Source: Bettongia penicillata ogilbyi
Taxonomy: Eukaryota > Chordata > Mammalia > Diprotodontia > Potoroidae
DNA length: 64,000 bases
Direction: 5' to 3'
Assembly: GCA_023548195.1 (NCBI GenBank)
Contig: JAJHZJ010000009.1
Coordinates: forward strand, 6,780,215 to 6,844,214
The position numbers were made by a program, and so were the translations under genes. The notes under the pieces are model-generated. The model was given only the letters and a program-made list of their open reading frames with translations. It did no database searches and was not told where the DNA came from. Positions within the stretch are counted from its first letter, which is position 1. Every line of letters starts with the position of its first letter. Below are positions 20,746 through 31,099 of the stretch, one piece after another.

Positions 20746-21476
20746 TAGGAAAGCTGGCAAATGGGAGCGGGGCAAGATTGGCATGAAGGAGCTGGGGTGT
20801 GGGTGAGGTCATATACTGGTCCTTTCTTATTTTATCTGATTACTCTTATAAGCAAACTCACAACAAACTCTGTTGTTTCTGTCTTTTAGTAGTGCAATAC
20901 TTGGCGATGCCCTGGAAAAAAGTCTCTTTATACCCATAGATGACCACAAAGTACTTCTTAGGTAATGAGGAAGTTATTCTCATAAAAATTACACACGAGG
21001 ACTAGAGCAAAGAGGCTGCTCACAGTCCCGCAGTATAGAAAAGTCAAGGAACCATTTTTTAAAACTTAATTGCGTATTCCAATCAAGATTATCGTCTCTT
21101 CTCTTCTCCCTCTCTCTGTTCCTATCCGTTCCTCTCACTCCCACACATGAGAATCATGAGACCATTTCACTGATGCTCTCGAATGATGTTAGGCCTTGAG
21201 AAATACAATGTGACTGCCAAGATCTCATTAAGTCTAGATAATGGGACTATTCGGGTCTTCATATCCTGGGGTGTATGGAAGTATTTAGAGACTTGCTACT
21301 CTCTGTATGTTGTTTTCTGGTAATAATTACATTGAGGCTGTGACATTATAATCAATGTAGGCATTTTTCTCTCTTCTGACTAACTTGAGATTTCTATGAG
21401 AGGAAAAAAAAGTCTAAATGTATTTTTAGCAATGAAAGAACTTGCCTATGAGTAGCTTAGAGGAAATGGGGCAACT
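20746..21476. other. low-repeat DNA, holds candidate exon 20890-20961
   Basis: No repeat was recognised. Apart from the candidate exon nothing is assigned. Confidence 0.55.
20890..20961 (+). CDS. candidate internal exon (72 nt), unknown gene
   Basis: An acceptor tract (tgttgtttctgtcttttag, AG at 20888-20889) precedes the 72-nt segment. A good donor, TTAG|GTAATG, follows at 20962. One frame is open throughout; skipping the first base it reads SAILGDALEK... and ends KVLL plus two bases. The other two frames stop. Length divisible by three and equal entry and exit phase suit a cassette exon. I do not recognise the protein. Chance splice-like pairs are common in DNA like this. Confidence 0.28.
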
Positions 21477-21488
21477 ATGAGGGCTACA

Positions 21489-21705
21489 AGGGCAACTAGG
21501 TGACTCATCTTCCCAAGTTCAAATCCATTCTAAGATTGTGTGACCCTGGGCAAGTCACTTAACTTGGCTTGCCTCAGTTTCCTCATCTGTAAAATAAGTT
21601 GAAGAAAGAAATGGCAAACTACTCCAGCATCTTTGCCAAGAAAACCCCAAAAGGGATCATGCAGGATGTGACACAATTGAAAATGACTGACCAGTTACAA
21701 CAGAG
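21489..21705 (+). mobile_element. SINE A with perfect target-site duplication
   Basis: The body reads gggcaactaggtgactcatc...cagtttcctcatctgtaaaa...caagaaaaccccaaaaggga. Identical 12-bp repeats atgagggctaca flank it (21477-21488 and 21706-21717). Confidence 0.96.
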
Positions 21706-21717
21706 ATGAGGGCTACA

Positions 21718-22282
21718 CAGACTGATGTAGAAGAAGCCCAAGGAACCTTCTAAGAGTGAGGTTTATGTACTTGGCTTCTCCCTTCCAGGGGATTGCTGGA
21801 TTTCTGGGCACAGTTCCCATTAGCCTGTTATCTTCCTCTGAATACAAGGAGGAGAGGGCCCTGGCCTCTGAGGTACGTCTGGTTAAAATGAGAACTTTAA
21901 GATGTCTCTCCCTTGTAGCTTTGGTTTAAATAATGGGGCATTAGGGACTCAGAAGTCATTCATTCATTGCCTTGAGGATCCAAAGCTGGTTACAAGGTAT
22001 AAAAAAGAAAAATTCCAAGTGGCTTCCTGTCATCTTTTCTGCCCTGGAGTTGCTGACGAGGGAGTATTTATTTTCCTTTGCACTGAGAGGTTACAAACCC
22101 AATACGAGGCTGGAATGATTGTATCATAAAATGAGCCCTCACCAGAGTGGAGTCAGGAAATACTAGACTGGGAGATTCTAGAGGGAAATCTGTGTTACTG
22201 AGTTGGTTACCAAGTTGTGTTGTTTTTTTTTTTATTACATGAGAGAGCTATCTGGCTGTGGTTTAAGATGATATTTCAAGTC
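21718..22282. other. low-repeat DNA with exon-like signals
   Basis: It contains the candidate exon at 21789-21872 and a 75-codon ORF (21902-22129) with no recognised domain. Otherwise unassigned. Confidence 0.5.
21789..21872 (+). CDS. candidate internal exon (84 nt), unknown gene
   Basis: Acceptor ggcttctcccttccag and a near-perfect donor GAG|GTACGT bound 84 nt. Two of three frames are open. One reads GIAGFLGTVP...; the frame in phase with the candidate at 20890 reads GLLDFWAQFP.... No family was recognised. Confidence 0.25.
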
Positions 22283-22384
22283 AAGCTGACAAACATTTAA
22301 TAAATTCATACTATGTGCTAGGCAATATGCTAAGCTCTGGGGACACAAAACAAAGTCCCTGCTCTCAAGGAGCTCATAATCTAG

Positions 22385-22587
22385 CAGAGCTTAGGAATCT
22401 GTGGCCTCAAGGCCACATATGGCCCTCTAGGTCCTCAAGTGTGGCTCTCTGACTGAATCCAAACTCCAGACAACAAATTCCCTTCATAAAAGGATTTATT
22501 CTGTAAAACTTAAACTCAGTCAAAAGGCTGTACCCAACTACCTAGAAAGCCACAGGTGGCCTCAAGGTCATAGGTTCTCCATGGCTG
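22385..22587. mobile_element. hAT MITE, 203 bp
   Basis: Starts cagagcttaggaatctgtgg and ends aggttctccatggctg. The two halves form an imperfect inverted repeat (aggccacatatggccctcta versus tagaaagccacaggtggcct). It belongs to the same family as 40679-40864. The target duplication has decayed. Confidence 0.82.
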
Positions 22588-22627
22588 GATAGGGGAGATA
22601 ACATGCAAACAATTAGGTACAAAGAAG

Positions 22628-22628
<1 letters not shown>

Positions 22629-22667
<39 letters not shown>
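22629..22667. repeat. (TG)n microsatellite
   Basis: A pure GT run, located inside the L2 at its usual AT/GT-prone site. Confidence 0.97.
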
Positions 22668-22669
<2 letters not shown>

Positions 22670-22754
22670 ATATGTATATACAAGTACCTGGGAAGATGGT
22701 TGGGTTTCTTTGGTAAATAGGACCCATCCATAAATAATAACAATAATAGTTAAT

Positions 22755-22990
22755 CATCAATAAAAACATATCTACTTAGTGCTTTGAGATTTGTAAAAGG
22801 CTTTACAAAGATCTCATTTTGTTCTCACAACAGCAGAGGGAAGTTTAGCTGCTATTTTCATCCCCATTTTATAGATGAAGAAACTAAAGTTGACAACAGG
22901 TTAAGTAACTTGCCCAGAGTCATATAATTGATAAGTATCTGAGGTAAGATGGGAACTCACGTCTTCCTGACTCCCTGTCCTGCCTGTGAC
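22755..22990 (-). mobile_element. MIR SINE, near full length
   Basis: It reads aaaggctttacaaagatctc, ttatagatgaagaaactaaa, ttgcccagagtcatataatt and cttcctgactccctgtcctg. Confidence 0.85.
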
Positions 22991-24434
22991 GCATATTGCT
23001 TGTGTAACCAGGAACAAGTGATCCCTAAATAGCCTGCTAAGACTAGTGGGGGGCAGCAAAGGTGCTGATGAGGAAGGTCCCTGTTATCAATGGAATCACA
23101 AGCCCAACACCCTATAACCTGTAAGGGAAGCAAGGAATGTATAGGACCCAGAAAGGGAACTGAGATGATAACCAAATGATAGGGAGGCCCTGCCCAGAGT
23201 GAGAAGTCACCAGAAATGGCCCATTGTTCAAGGAGAGAACTGAGGCTTGAGTTGGGAGTGGGTCAGTGTGTTCGAAGTCTTCAAGAAAGCTTAACTGGGC
23301 TGGATAGATTCAAGAGATAAGAAAAGAGGTAATATCCAAATTGATAAAAAAGTGGTTGAATGATGAAGAAATAGAGTATATCTATCAAAATTTTGTGAAC
23401 TTAATACCAAATGATGTGAAATAAGGGATTAGAGTAAAAGAAAGACACATTAAGCTCTTTTAAGTTAAAAAGTTGTAAAATTAATTGTATAAACATACAT
23501 TTGATTATATATAAATAAATATATATAAATTTATACATCTATATATATCTATGATATAATACACAAGGGACCTGGACAGGCAGAGGCTATGATAAGAAAC
23601 TGAGAAAGCTATGAACAAATTTGAGAAAGCCTTCCCCTCCTTCCTATTTTAACTTCTGAGTATCTAGATAAGCAGCACCCTCCTCTCCTTGTACCTCCCC
23701 ACTCCCATGGTGTTTTCTCTGGCAAACTGATAATTTTGAGAGATTCGCCCTCTACGCACCTTCCACTGCATCAGACAACAGTCTACCAGAGTATCTTATG
23801 GAGAACAGGATCTCCAGATGTCTACTATGCCAAAGGTTGTCAGAATCGCCTCTCCTAAGGAGAACTGTCAATCCTAGTTATATTCCCTGCAGGCCATGGA
23901 ACCCATAGCCCCAGGAAAATTATATGTGCCTATATTGCCTAGTGGCTAGCCTCTGCTTGTGTTTTTGTATGGTTAAGTTTGGGCTGAAGGATAATTCATG
24001 AATAAATCTTGTGGGGATTCCAGGGCATCCTGTGATATACTGTAGTAGGGGGTTTTGTGGAGCTATTAGGGTACTAGGACTGAGTATAACCGAGGGATAG
24101 GTAGAAACTATTTTACTCCCTTGGTAGGGCTGGCCCACTTGAACTTGGGTCTTTCCTGTCAGTCCCAGGTCTGCAAGAGCTCTTTGCTCCTTTAAGTTCT
24201 CAGGTCACTTATTACATAAATTGACTCTACCTGGACAGTGACTTCTCTAATTGGGCCCCGTGAGCCAGGTCAGGAGGGCTTCTTCAGGTGCAGTTTCCTT
24301 TGGGATTAAGGGAGTACTAAACTTTAGGGAAGATAGAAGCCCCCTAGTGTCAGGTTCATTAACTTATTAATGAACTTATTAATATTGACTTTCAAATTTT
24401 GAATAAAGGGCAGACCCATGTTTTCCTGTTTCAG
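22991..24434. other. unassigned DNA
   Basis: About 1.4 kb with no recognised repeat. An AT-rich stretch with ATATAT runs lies at 23490-23565. The block from 23570 to 24360 could be a decayed LTR or ERV piece (it has an AATAAA at 24001), but no paired ends or PBS were found. Confidence 0.45.
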
Positions 24435-24567
24435 GTGACTGAAGCAAAATGTATATGTATGTGTAAAATATTTTCTTTTGCAAAAGGAATGAAATTTATA
24501 TGGACCAGAATTCCAGATTCTCCAAGGAATAGAAATACGATAATAGATACAGCGATATCACTGAGAG
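24435..24567 (+). CDS. candidate internal exon (133 nt), unknown gene
   Basis: Acceptor ttttcctgtttcag and donor AGAG|GTAAAT bound 133 nt with a single open frame from the first base (VTEAKCICMC...). The neighbouring frames stop within two codons. It sits in a 79-codon ORF (24399-24638). No domain was recognised. Confidence 0.2.
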
Positions 24568-24659
24568 GTAAATATTTTATGGATGATGATGATGGGGTGG
24601 GGGGGGCACTATTGTTGAACATAAAATATCAATATTAAAAACTAAGTTGTATTCTTTAT

Positions 24660-24775
24660 GGATAAAGGAAAAAGCATTTAAGTACCTGTTACATGCCAGG
24701 TGCTGAGGAAACAAGTACACAAAAGTGAGATAGTTTTTACCTCGAAGAGGCTTGTATTCTAATAGGGAAGGCAAG
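24660..24775 (-). mobile_element. LINE-2 3' end (antisense)
   Basis: It reads tacctgttacatgccaggtg, then cttgtattctaatagggaag. Confidence 0.75.
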
Positions 24776-25825
24776 CTTTAGTGGTAGGTCTGCCCCTCCC
24801 CTGACTGATGTGAGGAGGGGCAGAGCTTTGGCCCTGCTGGGCAGTGAGGGAGTGACAGAGGTAGTCTGAGAAAGCAGGTGAGAGATCCTGGGTCTCCAGG
24901 TCAGAGAGATGACAGTGTGATCCACCCTTCCTCCCTGGGATTCGCCACCAATTGTACTCGCTCTAGCTTTTTACGCTGCTTCATAAGCAACGAACCAGCT
25001 GCTCAAGAAGCAAAGGTCCCTTAGCAGTGACAGGCATGAAATAAGAAAATATTCCAACTTTGGAGCCAAAACCGGGGTCCAGAGTTCCTGAATCTTAATC
25101 TAAAGACTGGCCCTCCTAGTTTCATGAGTCAGATATCAATTGCCTAGACTTCCTTTTTCTTTCATAGTTGGGGTAGCCATGAGGGTTAAGCAAAATAAAC
25201 GAGGTTTAGAATGACCTAGGTACTATCCAGAAACCTTTTATTTTTAGGAATGACAGGGATGGAGTTGAAAGTTCTTTTAAATTGCATATTGCTTATTAAT
25301 TCTATGCTAAAGGTAAGGAGTGATTTTGTTTGCTCCTGTGGCTTCGTTACTCTAAAGTCATATGACAGACTCAATAAAATATAGTTAGTTGGGGGAAGGG
25401 GGTATTGTAGGATGAGAGCTCAGAGGTGATTCTGATTGGATAAATCTATACTAATCCACATCTTATAAATAGTGAGTCTATAGGGTTACCCAGAGAGAGG
25501 GGAGCTGGGGGATGGAAGGTCATGGAATTTCTGGGAACCACAGAGAAACGTGGTATTTCCTTGGCACTTCTGCCCAGTGGGCCAAAGCACCATAAATGCC
25601 AGGCTGAGGGGTGGGACCGGTCTAGTTTCTAATGCTTGTTATGGCACAGGGCCAGGATAGTGATTGTCAGTACCACCTGGGGTAACACGGTGCTTTGCAC
25701 TGTAGCTTACAGTGTTCATTACAAATCTTGGTATTCTCTTTTCGCCTCTAACTTGACCTTCTTTTCTCCTTTCTCTCCACCTGCCTATTTCAGGCCCCGC
25801 CTTCTTCCCAGATGTTGCCAAATGG
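24776..25825. other. low-repeat DNA, about 1 kb
   Basis: No repeat was recognised. It contains an AP-1-like TGAGTCAG (25125), a TATAAATAG (25466) and a donor-like AAAG|GTAAGG (25313). A very strong polypyrimidine acceptor-like tract ends at about 25796. Overlapping ORFs at 25636-25860 show no domain. Confidence 0.5.
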
Positions 25826-26140
25826 TGGTTTGTCCTTTGTTTTCAAAGAGGAAGTCATGACATGAGGAAGATGATGCCACGATTTGCAAACTAATTGGAT
25901 TTTAGTGAGTGATGCAAAGTCACCTGTCTGACTCTGTCTTCCAGAGCCATTTGGCTCCAGTGGCCAGATACAGATCAGGACTACTGGAGATGGCCCAGGG
26001 TGAAGTGGGAGACCTTGGTCTGTTTAAGTGAAAGCATTTCCAAGTTCTCACTTTGACTGAGGCAACACCTCGGTCAAATTCTTTAAGAATGAGCCAAGGG
26101 ATAGCCCCTTTGATTAAAAAAAGAAGAAAAAGAAACTGGT
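25826..26140 (-). mobile_element. SINE B, older variant with extended 5' part
   Basis: It reads gtttgtcctttgttttcaaa, then actaattggattttagtgag, agagccatttggctccagtg and gactgaggcaacacctcggt. Confidence 0.85.
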
Positions 26141-26246
26141 ATTGTCTTCCTACTATGTGTCCGCTTACAGTACCAAATTCTGTTTCACATTACTTGGATC
26201 CATTTTTGACTTCAGGCTTCAGCTTTTTCCTCTATCCTTTCTTTCT

Positions 26247-26540
26247 TTCAGGATCTGGGTTTGAGTTCTGACCCTGACACTTACTAGCTGTATCAAGTCA
26301 CAACATTTCTGAGTCTCCATTCCCTCATCTGCAAGATAAAGGAAGGAACAAATGTCTTCTGTGACTGCTTTGGAGGTGACTTGCCCAGGATCACACAACC
26401 AAGAAGTGTTTGAGGCCGGATGTGGACTTGGGTTCTCCTTATTCCAGAGTCGGTGCTTTATCTAGGGCTCCACCTCACTGCCCTAGAACAGACATCTTCC
26501 AAAGTCTCTTCCAGCTCTAAATCTATGATTCTATAATCCT
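26247..26540 (+). mobile_element. MIR3-type SINE with nested antisense core
   Basis: The sense core (gatctgggtttgagttctga) and L3-like tail (aaagtctcttccagctctaa) are separated by an antisense SINE core (about 26372-26485, tgacttgcccaggatcacac). Confidence 0.8.
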
Positions 26541-26611
26541 TTGAGGATGAGAAATCTTTTCTCTACTTCACATATCATGTTGATGATGTCTCATTGTTCT
26601 AGGATCTAGAA

Positions 26612-26810
26612 CATCATGGTACAATGAAAAGTGATCTTCCTCTGATTAGCTGTGTGAACATGGGCAACTTACTTTATCTCTCTGAACCTTTGTTTCCTCA
26701 TCTATCAAGTGAGGATAATAATTGTAGGGTTATCTATTTCATAGAGTTGTATCAGATGAAATAATGGAAATAAAGTACTTTGTAAATGAGTGTTATGCAA
26801 GTGAGTTATG
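26612..26810 (+). mobile_element. MIR SINE
   Basis: It reads attagctgtgtgaacatggg, then tttcctcatctatcaagtga and the tail to aaagtactttgtaaatga. Confidence 0.85.
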
Positions 26811-26879
26811 CAAATTATAGTAGCTTACATTTGCTCAAAAGAATTTGATCCAATTATTCACACAGGAAAGACCAAGTAG

Positions 26880-27560
26880 ATGAAGAATATTTATGGGCCA
26901 GACAATAATTTGAGGTTGAATGAACGTTGAGCTGGTACATTAATACATATATCTTATATAGACTCCACAGATGGATGATCTAGCTTCAGAATTGAACTGG
27001 ACAAAGGGGAATGGGATTGCTCTCTTTCCCTCTCCCTCTCCCTATCCCTTTCTTTCTCCCTCTCCCTCTCTCTCTCTTTCTCTCTCTCCCTTTCTCTCTC
27101 TCTCTCTGTCTCTGTCTCTGCTGTCTCCCTCTCTCTCTCTTTCCTCTTAGAATTACACAAAGTTTTTAATAACTTCAAGCTTCCCTTTGAATCAAAGGCC
27201 TATGTTTTTAAACATCAACACTCCTCTGTGATGCTTGTATTCCCTGACATGAAGTCTCAAGAATTTAAGTTGTGGCTCCACATAGTTTGTAATCCATTAC
27301 CACTGAAGCACTGTCCAGGAGAAACGGTACAAAGGTGATCATCAGAGAGATATATGACCAGAAAAGAAGATGGGCCAGTTATGTATCAAGGGTGAGGCAT
27401 TAACAATGGAGAGCCTGTGTGCTCCATTGGCATTGATATAATGCTAAGAAATCTAGAGGAAAGACCGCAGCCCATTGGGTAGACTCCCGGTGGAGGATTT
27501 ATGGCCTGGACAAGACACAAAAGGAATCAGAAGGCTCAGATAGGTTGGGATTTGTATGTT
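26880..27560 (+). mobile_element. RTE-like LINE, ORF2 C-terminal remnant
   Basis: Weak but collinear traces of a non-LTR retrotransposon ORF. Near 26942 codons read Y-I-Y-L-I-*-T-P-Q-M-D-D-L-A-S-E-L-N, like the family's YxYLGxLLSMDGDLxxELN. At 27362 they read K-R-R-W-A-S-Y-V-S-R, like the conserved R-W-A-G-H-V-x-R. A CT microsatellite splits the element. Confidence 0.6.
27017..27146. repeat. (CT)n / (CTCCCT)n microsatellite
   Basis: Pyrimidine-only runs. The minus-strand ORF 26954-27178 (Arg/Glu repeats) is an artefact. Confidence 0.95.
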
Positions 27561-27970
27561 TGCAAGGAATATCAACATTGATGGGATCTATGGAAATGTT
27601 GAAATATATATATATATGTATAAAATTATTAACAAATTAATGCAGACTTGCAGAAAAAAAATGTTTCAGGTTATAACCCCACTGAATGGCCTTAAAGTTT
27701 TCCTCAGCTCTTTTTTTTTTAACTTGGCAGATTGAAAGATGATTCATTTAATGGCAATGAACATCCGCTGTCTAAAGAGAACACAAGAGACTCTTGGCCT
27801 TTGCGGGAGAATCATTTGAAAGGTCCTGTGAGTAGGGAAATGCCATGAATATTATATTGCACTGAAAATAGAGGGAGAGGGAAGAGGCAAGAGCTAACAT
27901 TTACATATTTTCCTTCTTTCTCCTTTTTCTCTTCTTTATCTCCCTCTTCTCTTATCACCATCAATGGGGA
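27561..27970. other. low-repeat DNA, holds candidate exon 27731-27827
   Basis: Short TA run at 27604-27618. No repeat was recognised. Confidence 0.5.
27731..27827 (+). CDS. candidate internal exon (97 nt), unknown gene
   Basis: The tract tttttttttaacttggcag leads into 97 nt, ended by CCT|GTGAGT at 27828. Exactly one frame is open; after the first base it reads LKDDSFNGNEHPLSKENTRD..., 32 codons with mixed, protein-like composition and two CpGs in CpG-poor surroundings. The other frames stop within four codons. I do not recognise the protein. Confidence 0.3.
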
Positions 27971-28165
27971 GGATCATAGATATAAAGCTGGAATGGAGCT
28001 TAGAGACTACCTAGTCCAGTCCTTTGACCAGAGGAGGAAACTGAGGCATAGAGATATTAAATGACTTGCCCAATGCCACTCATGTGTAACCTTAAAAATG
28101 ACAGGTAACATTTATGTAGTACTTTAAGGTTTGCAAGCTCTTTACATTACATACATTTACTTATA
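27971..28165 (-). mobile_element. L3/MIR3-tailed SINE then MIR tail
   Basis: It reads atcatagatataaagctgga, gagacctac-type actacctagtccagtccttt and ggaaactgaggcatagagat. From 28091 a separate MIR 3' tail follows (gtactttaaggtttgcaagc). Confidence 0.75.
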
Positions 28166-28786
28166 TTAACTTCATTTGCATCAGCAGTCTCGGAATGGTG
28201 GAGAGGGAGTACATCCCGGCCATGGAGGGGATCAAGGATGGAATGACGAGACCAGTTTGATTGAAATTTAGGAGGAAAGTAATAGGGAGTGTCTGAAAAG
28301 ACAACTACTCAGGCAGGTTTTGAACTAATTAAGGCATCATGGCACAAATTTGTTTTGGACCTAGCAGCCTCCTACTAAATTTAAAAGCCAGATGAATTTC
28401 TCATCTTTAAGGAAGGTAATTAAAAAAAGAATTATGAGGCACTATATTTCTGTAAGGCACTGGTTTTCAGTCTTCGGCCAAAGGACTCAGAGGGCCTACA
28501 GAAAGGTTTTCAAGAATTCCCTCAAAAAGCTCGAAGAAGGAACTGAGAACAACTGGCTGGGGCCCTTTCTGAGAAGCGGGAAGTGGTCTTCCATTTTTCT
28601 CTTCCTGTCTTTCTCACCACCCCCGAAATTTCCTTGGTTTTTTTGGCCCCTGGCCAAACCTGCCCTTTTCATGCTCCAAGATGATCCCACTATCTCCACT
28701 GCAAAGCTCTCATTTCTTCAGCTCGAATTCACATGACCGTGTTAAGGATTGTTAAGTGAATGAAGAAAAGAAATAGTTTTTAGTTA
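28166..28786. other. low-repeat DNA with a 114-codon ORF
   Basis: The plus ORF 28392-28736 starts with basic residues and has a hydrophobic, Phe/Trp/Pro-rich second half. No family was recognised. The segment near 28457 (gcactggttttcagtcttcg) faintly resembles a hAT terminus. Confidence 0.3.
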
Positions 28787-28920
28787 TCCTGGGCATTTCA
28801 CATAGCCCACTGTGCTGGTGCCAGGGAAGACATAAAGATAATTTAAATGGTGATAATAAAAGAAGACAAGGTCTCTGCTTTCCTAGAGCTTCCAGCCTAG
28901 TAGCAAGGATGTAACATATA
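28787..28920 (-). mobile_element. LINE-2 3' end (antisense)
   Basis: It reads cccactgtgctggtgccagg, then ctgctttcctagagcttcca. Confidence 0.65.
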
Positions 28921-28954
28921 CACATATATAATATCAGTAACTCACATTTGCATT

Positions 28955-29155
28955 ATTCCTCTTTAGTTGTGTCCAACTCTTCATGATCCCTTGGACCATA
29001 TTGTCCATTGGCTTTTTTTTTTTTGGCAAAGATGCTGGAATACTTTGCTATTTCCTTCTCTAGTGGTCTAAGGCAAACAGAGGTTAAGTGACTCGTCCAA
29101 GGCCACACAGCTAGTACTATCTGATTGCTATATCTGTTGAGCCATCAAACTGTCC
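28955..29155 (-). mobile_element. SINE A
   Basis: It reads gttgtgtccaactcttcatg, ggcaaagatgctggaatact and ggccacacagctagtactat. MIR-like scraps flank it on both sides. Confidence 0.88.
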
Positions 29156-29202
29156 TCACATTGCCATAATACTTTGTAAATATGCCTTCATTAAAATCTC
29201 TA

Positions 29203-29480
29203 GAAGCAGATAGAATGCTGGACTTAGAATCAGGAAGACTCAAGTTTAAATCTAGCCTCTGACACTTACTAGCTGTGCTCATGGCCAAGGTCTTTAACCT
29301 CTATCTGCTTCAGTTTCCTCAAGTGTACAATGGGGAGAACAATAGATCCTATTATTACAATGTGAACTGTGGGGATAATTATAGCATCCCAGGGTTGCCA
29401 TGAGGATCAGATGTGATAATGGTTGTAAAGCACTTGGCACCCAGTGCCAGGCGCATAGTAGGCACTTACAAAGGCTTATT
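29203..29480 (+). mobile_element. MIR SINE, full length
   Basis: Head, core (acacttactagctgtgctca), cagtttcctcaagtgtacaa and tail (gcgcatagtaggcacttaca) are all present. Confidence 0.9.
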
Positions 29481-29539
29481 TCCTTCCTTCTTGCCCATCC
29501 TGATTGCCTCATCCAGTGACCCTTGGTATTCCGTTTATC

Positions 29540-29735
29540 CTCTCTGTAACTTCGCAGTCCAAAATACCCCTCTATAGCTACCTCTTGCTTATAAGTGTTT
29601 TCTTCCCCCATTAGAACAAAAGCTCCCTGAGGTCAGGGGATTTGTCAGAATTTAGTACAGTACCTGGTACATTTCAAGAACTTAATACTTTTATCTTCAT
29701 TCATTTATTCATTCATTAATAATCAAAAGTTACAC
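29540..29735 (+). mobile_element. LINE-2 3' end with ATTC repeats
   Basis: It reads acaaaagctccctgaggtca and acagtacctggtacatttca, then ttcattcatttattcattca. Confidence 0.8.
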
Positions 29736-29884
29736 CAGCAGAGCATAATTCTGCTAGGTTCTACCAAAGGGAAGGATTGCATGCACCAAATTCGGAACAC
29801 TTATTATTTGAGGAACAGCATGGTTATGTTCAGAGATACTCATCACTAAATTGTTAGCAGAACTCTCAAATAGCAACCACTAAT

Positions 29885-30055
29885 GCCTCAGACACTAGCT
29901 GTGTGACCTTGGGCAAGTCACTTAACCAAGAGGCCTCAGAAGAGGCTGGACCCACATGTGAGGGAATGCTATCCTGGGGATTCTGGGCTAGTATTGGCTA
30001 TCCTAGAGGTTGATGAAGTTTCTTCCAACTCTCAAATTCCGTGATTCTGTGACAT
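29885..30055 (+). mobile_element. MIR3-type SINE
   Basis: It reads ctagctgtgtgaccttgggc, then the L3-like tail gaagtttcttccaactctca. Confidence 0.85.
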
Positions 30056-30496
30056 CTTTTACAGAGGATGACTGATGAAGAACATTTGGCAGTCACGATC
30101 TCATTGAATTCCAGGTAGGAGACTGTCACTACACAGTGATTATTAATTGGATCTTTCATTCTGTCTAATGTGATCACCCACAGACTTCTTGGACATATTA
30201 AGAGATACCTTGGTTATTTATTGGTTAAGTTCAAAGGTGTACCTGTGAGACTAAAGTCTTAATGAGGCTGGAGGAATTAAGGAGGTGGGGGTGGGGTAGA
30301 TAAACAGTCCAAATAAGTGACTTCTTATTACAGAAGAAGCAGTTTTCAAGAAGGTATGAGACTTTGTGATTTAACAAAAGAACATTTGGGAAAGTTACAG
30401 AGCTGTCAGCAAAGTTTTGAAGGGAGACTGTGCAAATCGTTGAGAACACTACTGTTGGCTGCTATACAGGGCCTGAATAATTAGTTGTATCTTATA
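30056..30496. other. unassigned DNA
   Basis: A 50-nt segment at 30065-30114 lies between an acceptor-like tacag and CCAG|GTAGGA with one open frame. It is too short to support. Nothing else was recognised. Confidence 0.45.
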
Positions 30497-30640
30497 AAGT
30501 CTCTGGGACTCAGTTTTCTCATCTATAAAATGGGGATACTACTACTTACCCTGCCCAACTCATAAAGCTGTTCTGAGTGACTTTGGCCAAGTTACTTAAC
30601 CACTCTGGGCTCCATAAGTGAGGGCATTGGTCTATGATCT
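30497..30640 (+). mobile_element. MIR SINE fragments
   Basis: It reads tcatctataaaatggggata, then a second copy's core gagtgactttggccaagtta. Confidence 0.7.
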
Positions 30641-30768
30641 CATGAAGGTGTTGTCCTCCTCACTGTTGTCACTGCTGCTACCCTCAAGGGCTGTGGAGCA
30701 GCCCCTCAATCTTGAGCTTTCCCCTCACCCTCTCAGGTGACTTTGTGAGCTTGTGGTTCTTTGGACTA

Positions 30769-31096
30769 GCAATAGCTAGGTGGTACAGTGGATAGAGCAC
30801 CAGTGCAGGAGTGAGGAGGACCTGAGTTCAAATCTCACCTCAGACCCTTGACACTCACCAGCTGTGTGACCTTGGGCAAGTCACTCAACCCCAATTGCCT
30901 CATCCTGGGTCATCTCTAGTCATCCTGATGAATATCTGGTCACTGGATTCAGAAGGCTCTGGAGGAGAAGTGAGGCTGGTGACCTGCACATCCCTCCCTC
31001 CCTCAAAACAAAACAAAGTCAAGTACAAGTCATGTCATTGTTTCTCTGATGGCATGGTCATCTTCGGCAAGGAAGGACGAACACATACACACACAA
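30769..31096 (+). mobile_element. SINE B, full length
   Basis: Sense copy: agctaggtggtacagtggat, ccccaattgcctcatcctgg, gctctggaggagaagtgagg, ctctgatggcatggtcatct and a (CA)n tail. Confidence 0.95.
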
Positions 31097-31099
31097 TAA

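Larger units (their letters stand above)
22283..22690 (-). mobile_element. LINE-2 3' end interrupted by hAT MITE
   Basis: Antisense L2 (tactatgtgctaggcaatat, then ctctcaaggagctcataatc) resumes after the MITE at agataacatgcaaacaatta and carries a (TG)n tract. Confidence 0.85.

Noticed and set aside
23920..24138. Minus ORF considered as a nuclear mitochondrial insertion
   Set aside because: No recognisable mitochondrial protein order or motif. Resemblance was only in base composition.
25248..25312. 65-nt segment with ATG and a signal-peptide-like run (MTGMELKVLLNCILLINSML)
   Set aside because: Acceptor and donor are good, but the segment is short and AT-rich and there is no continuation exon. 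Not enough to call.
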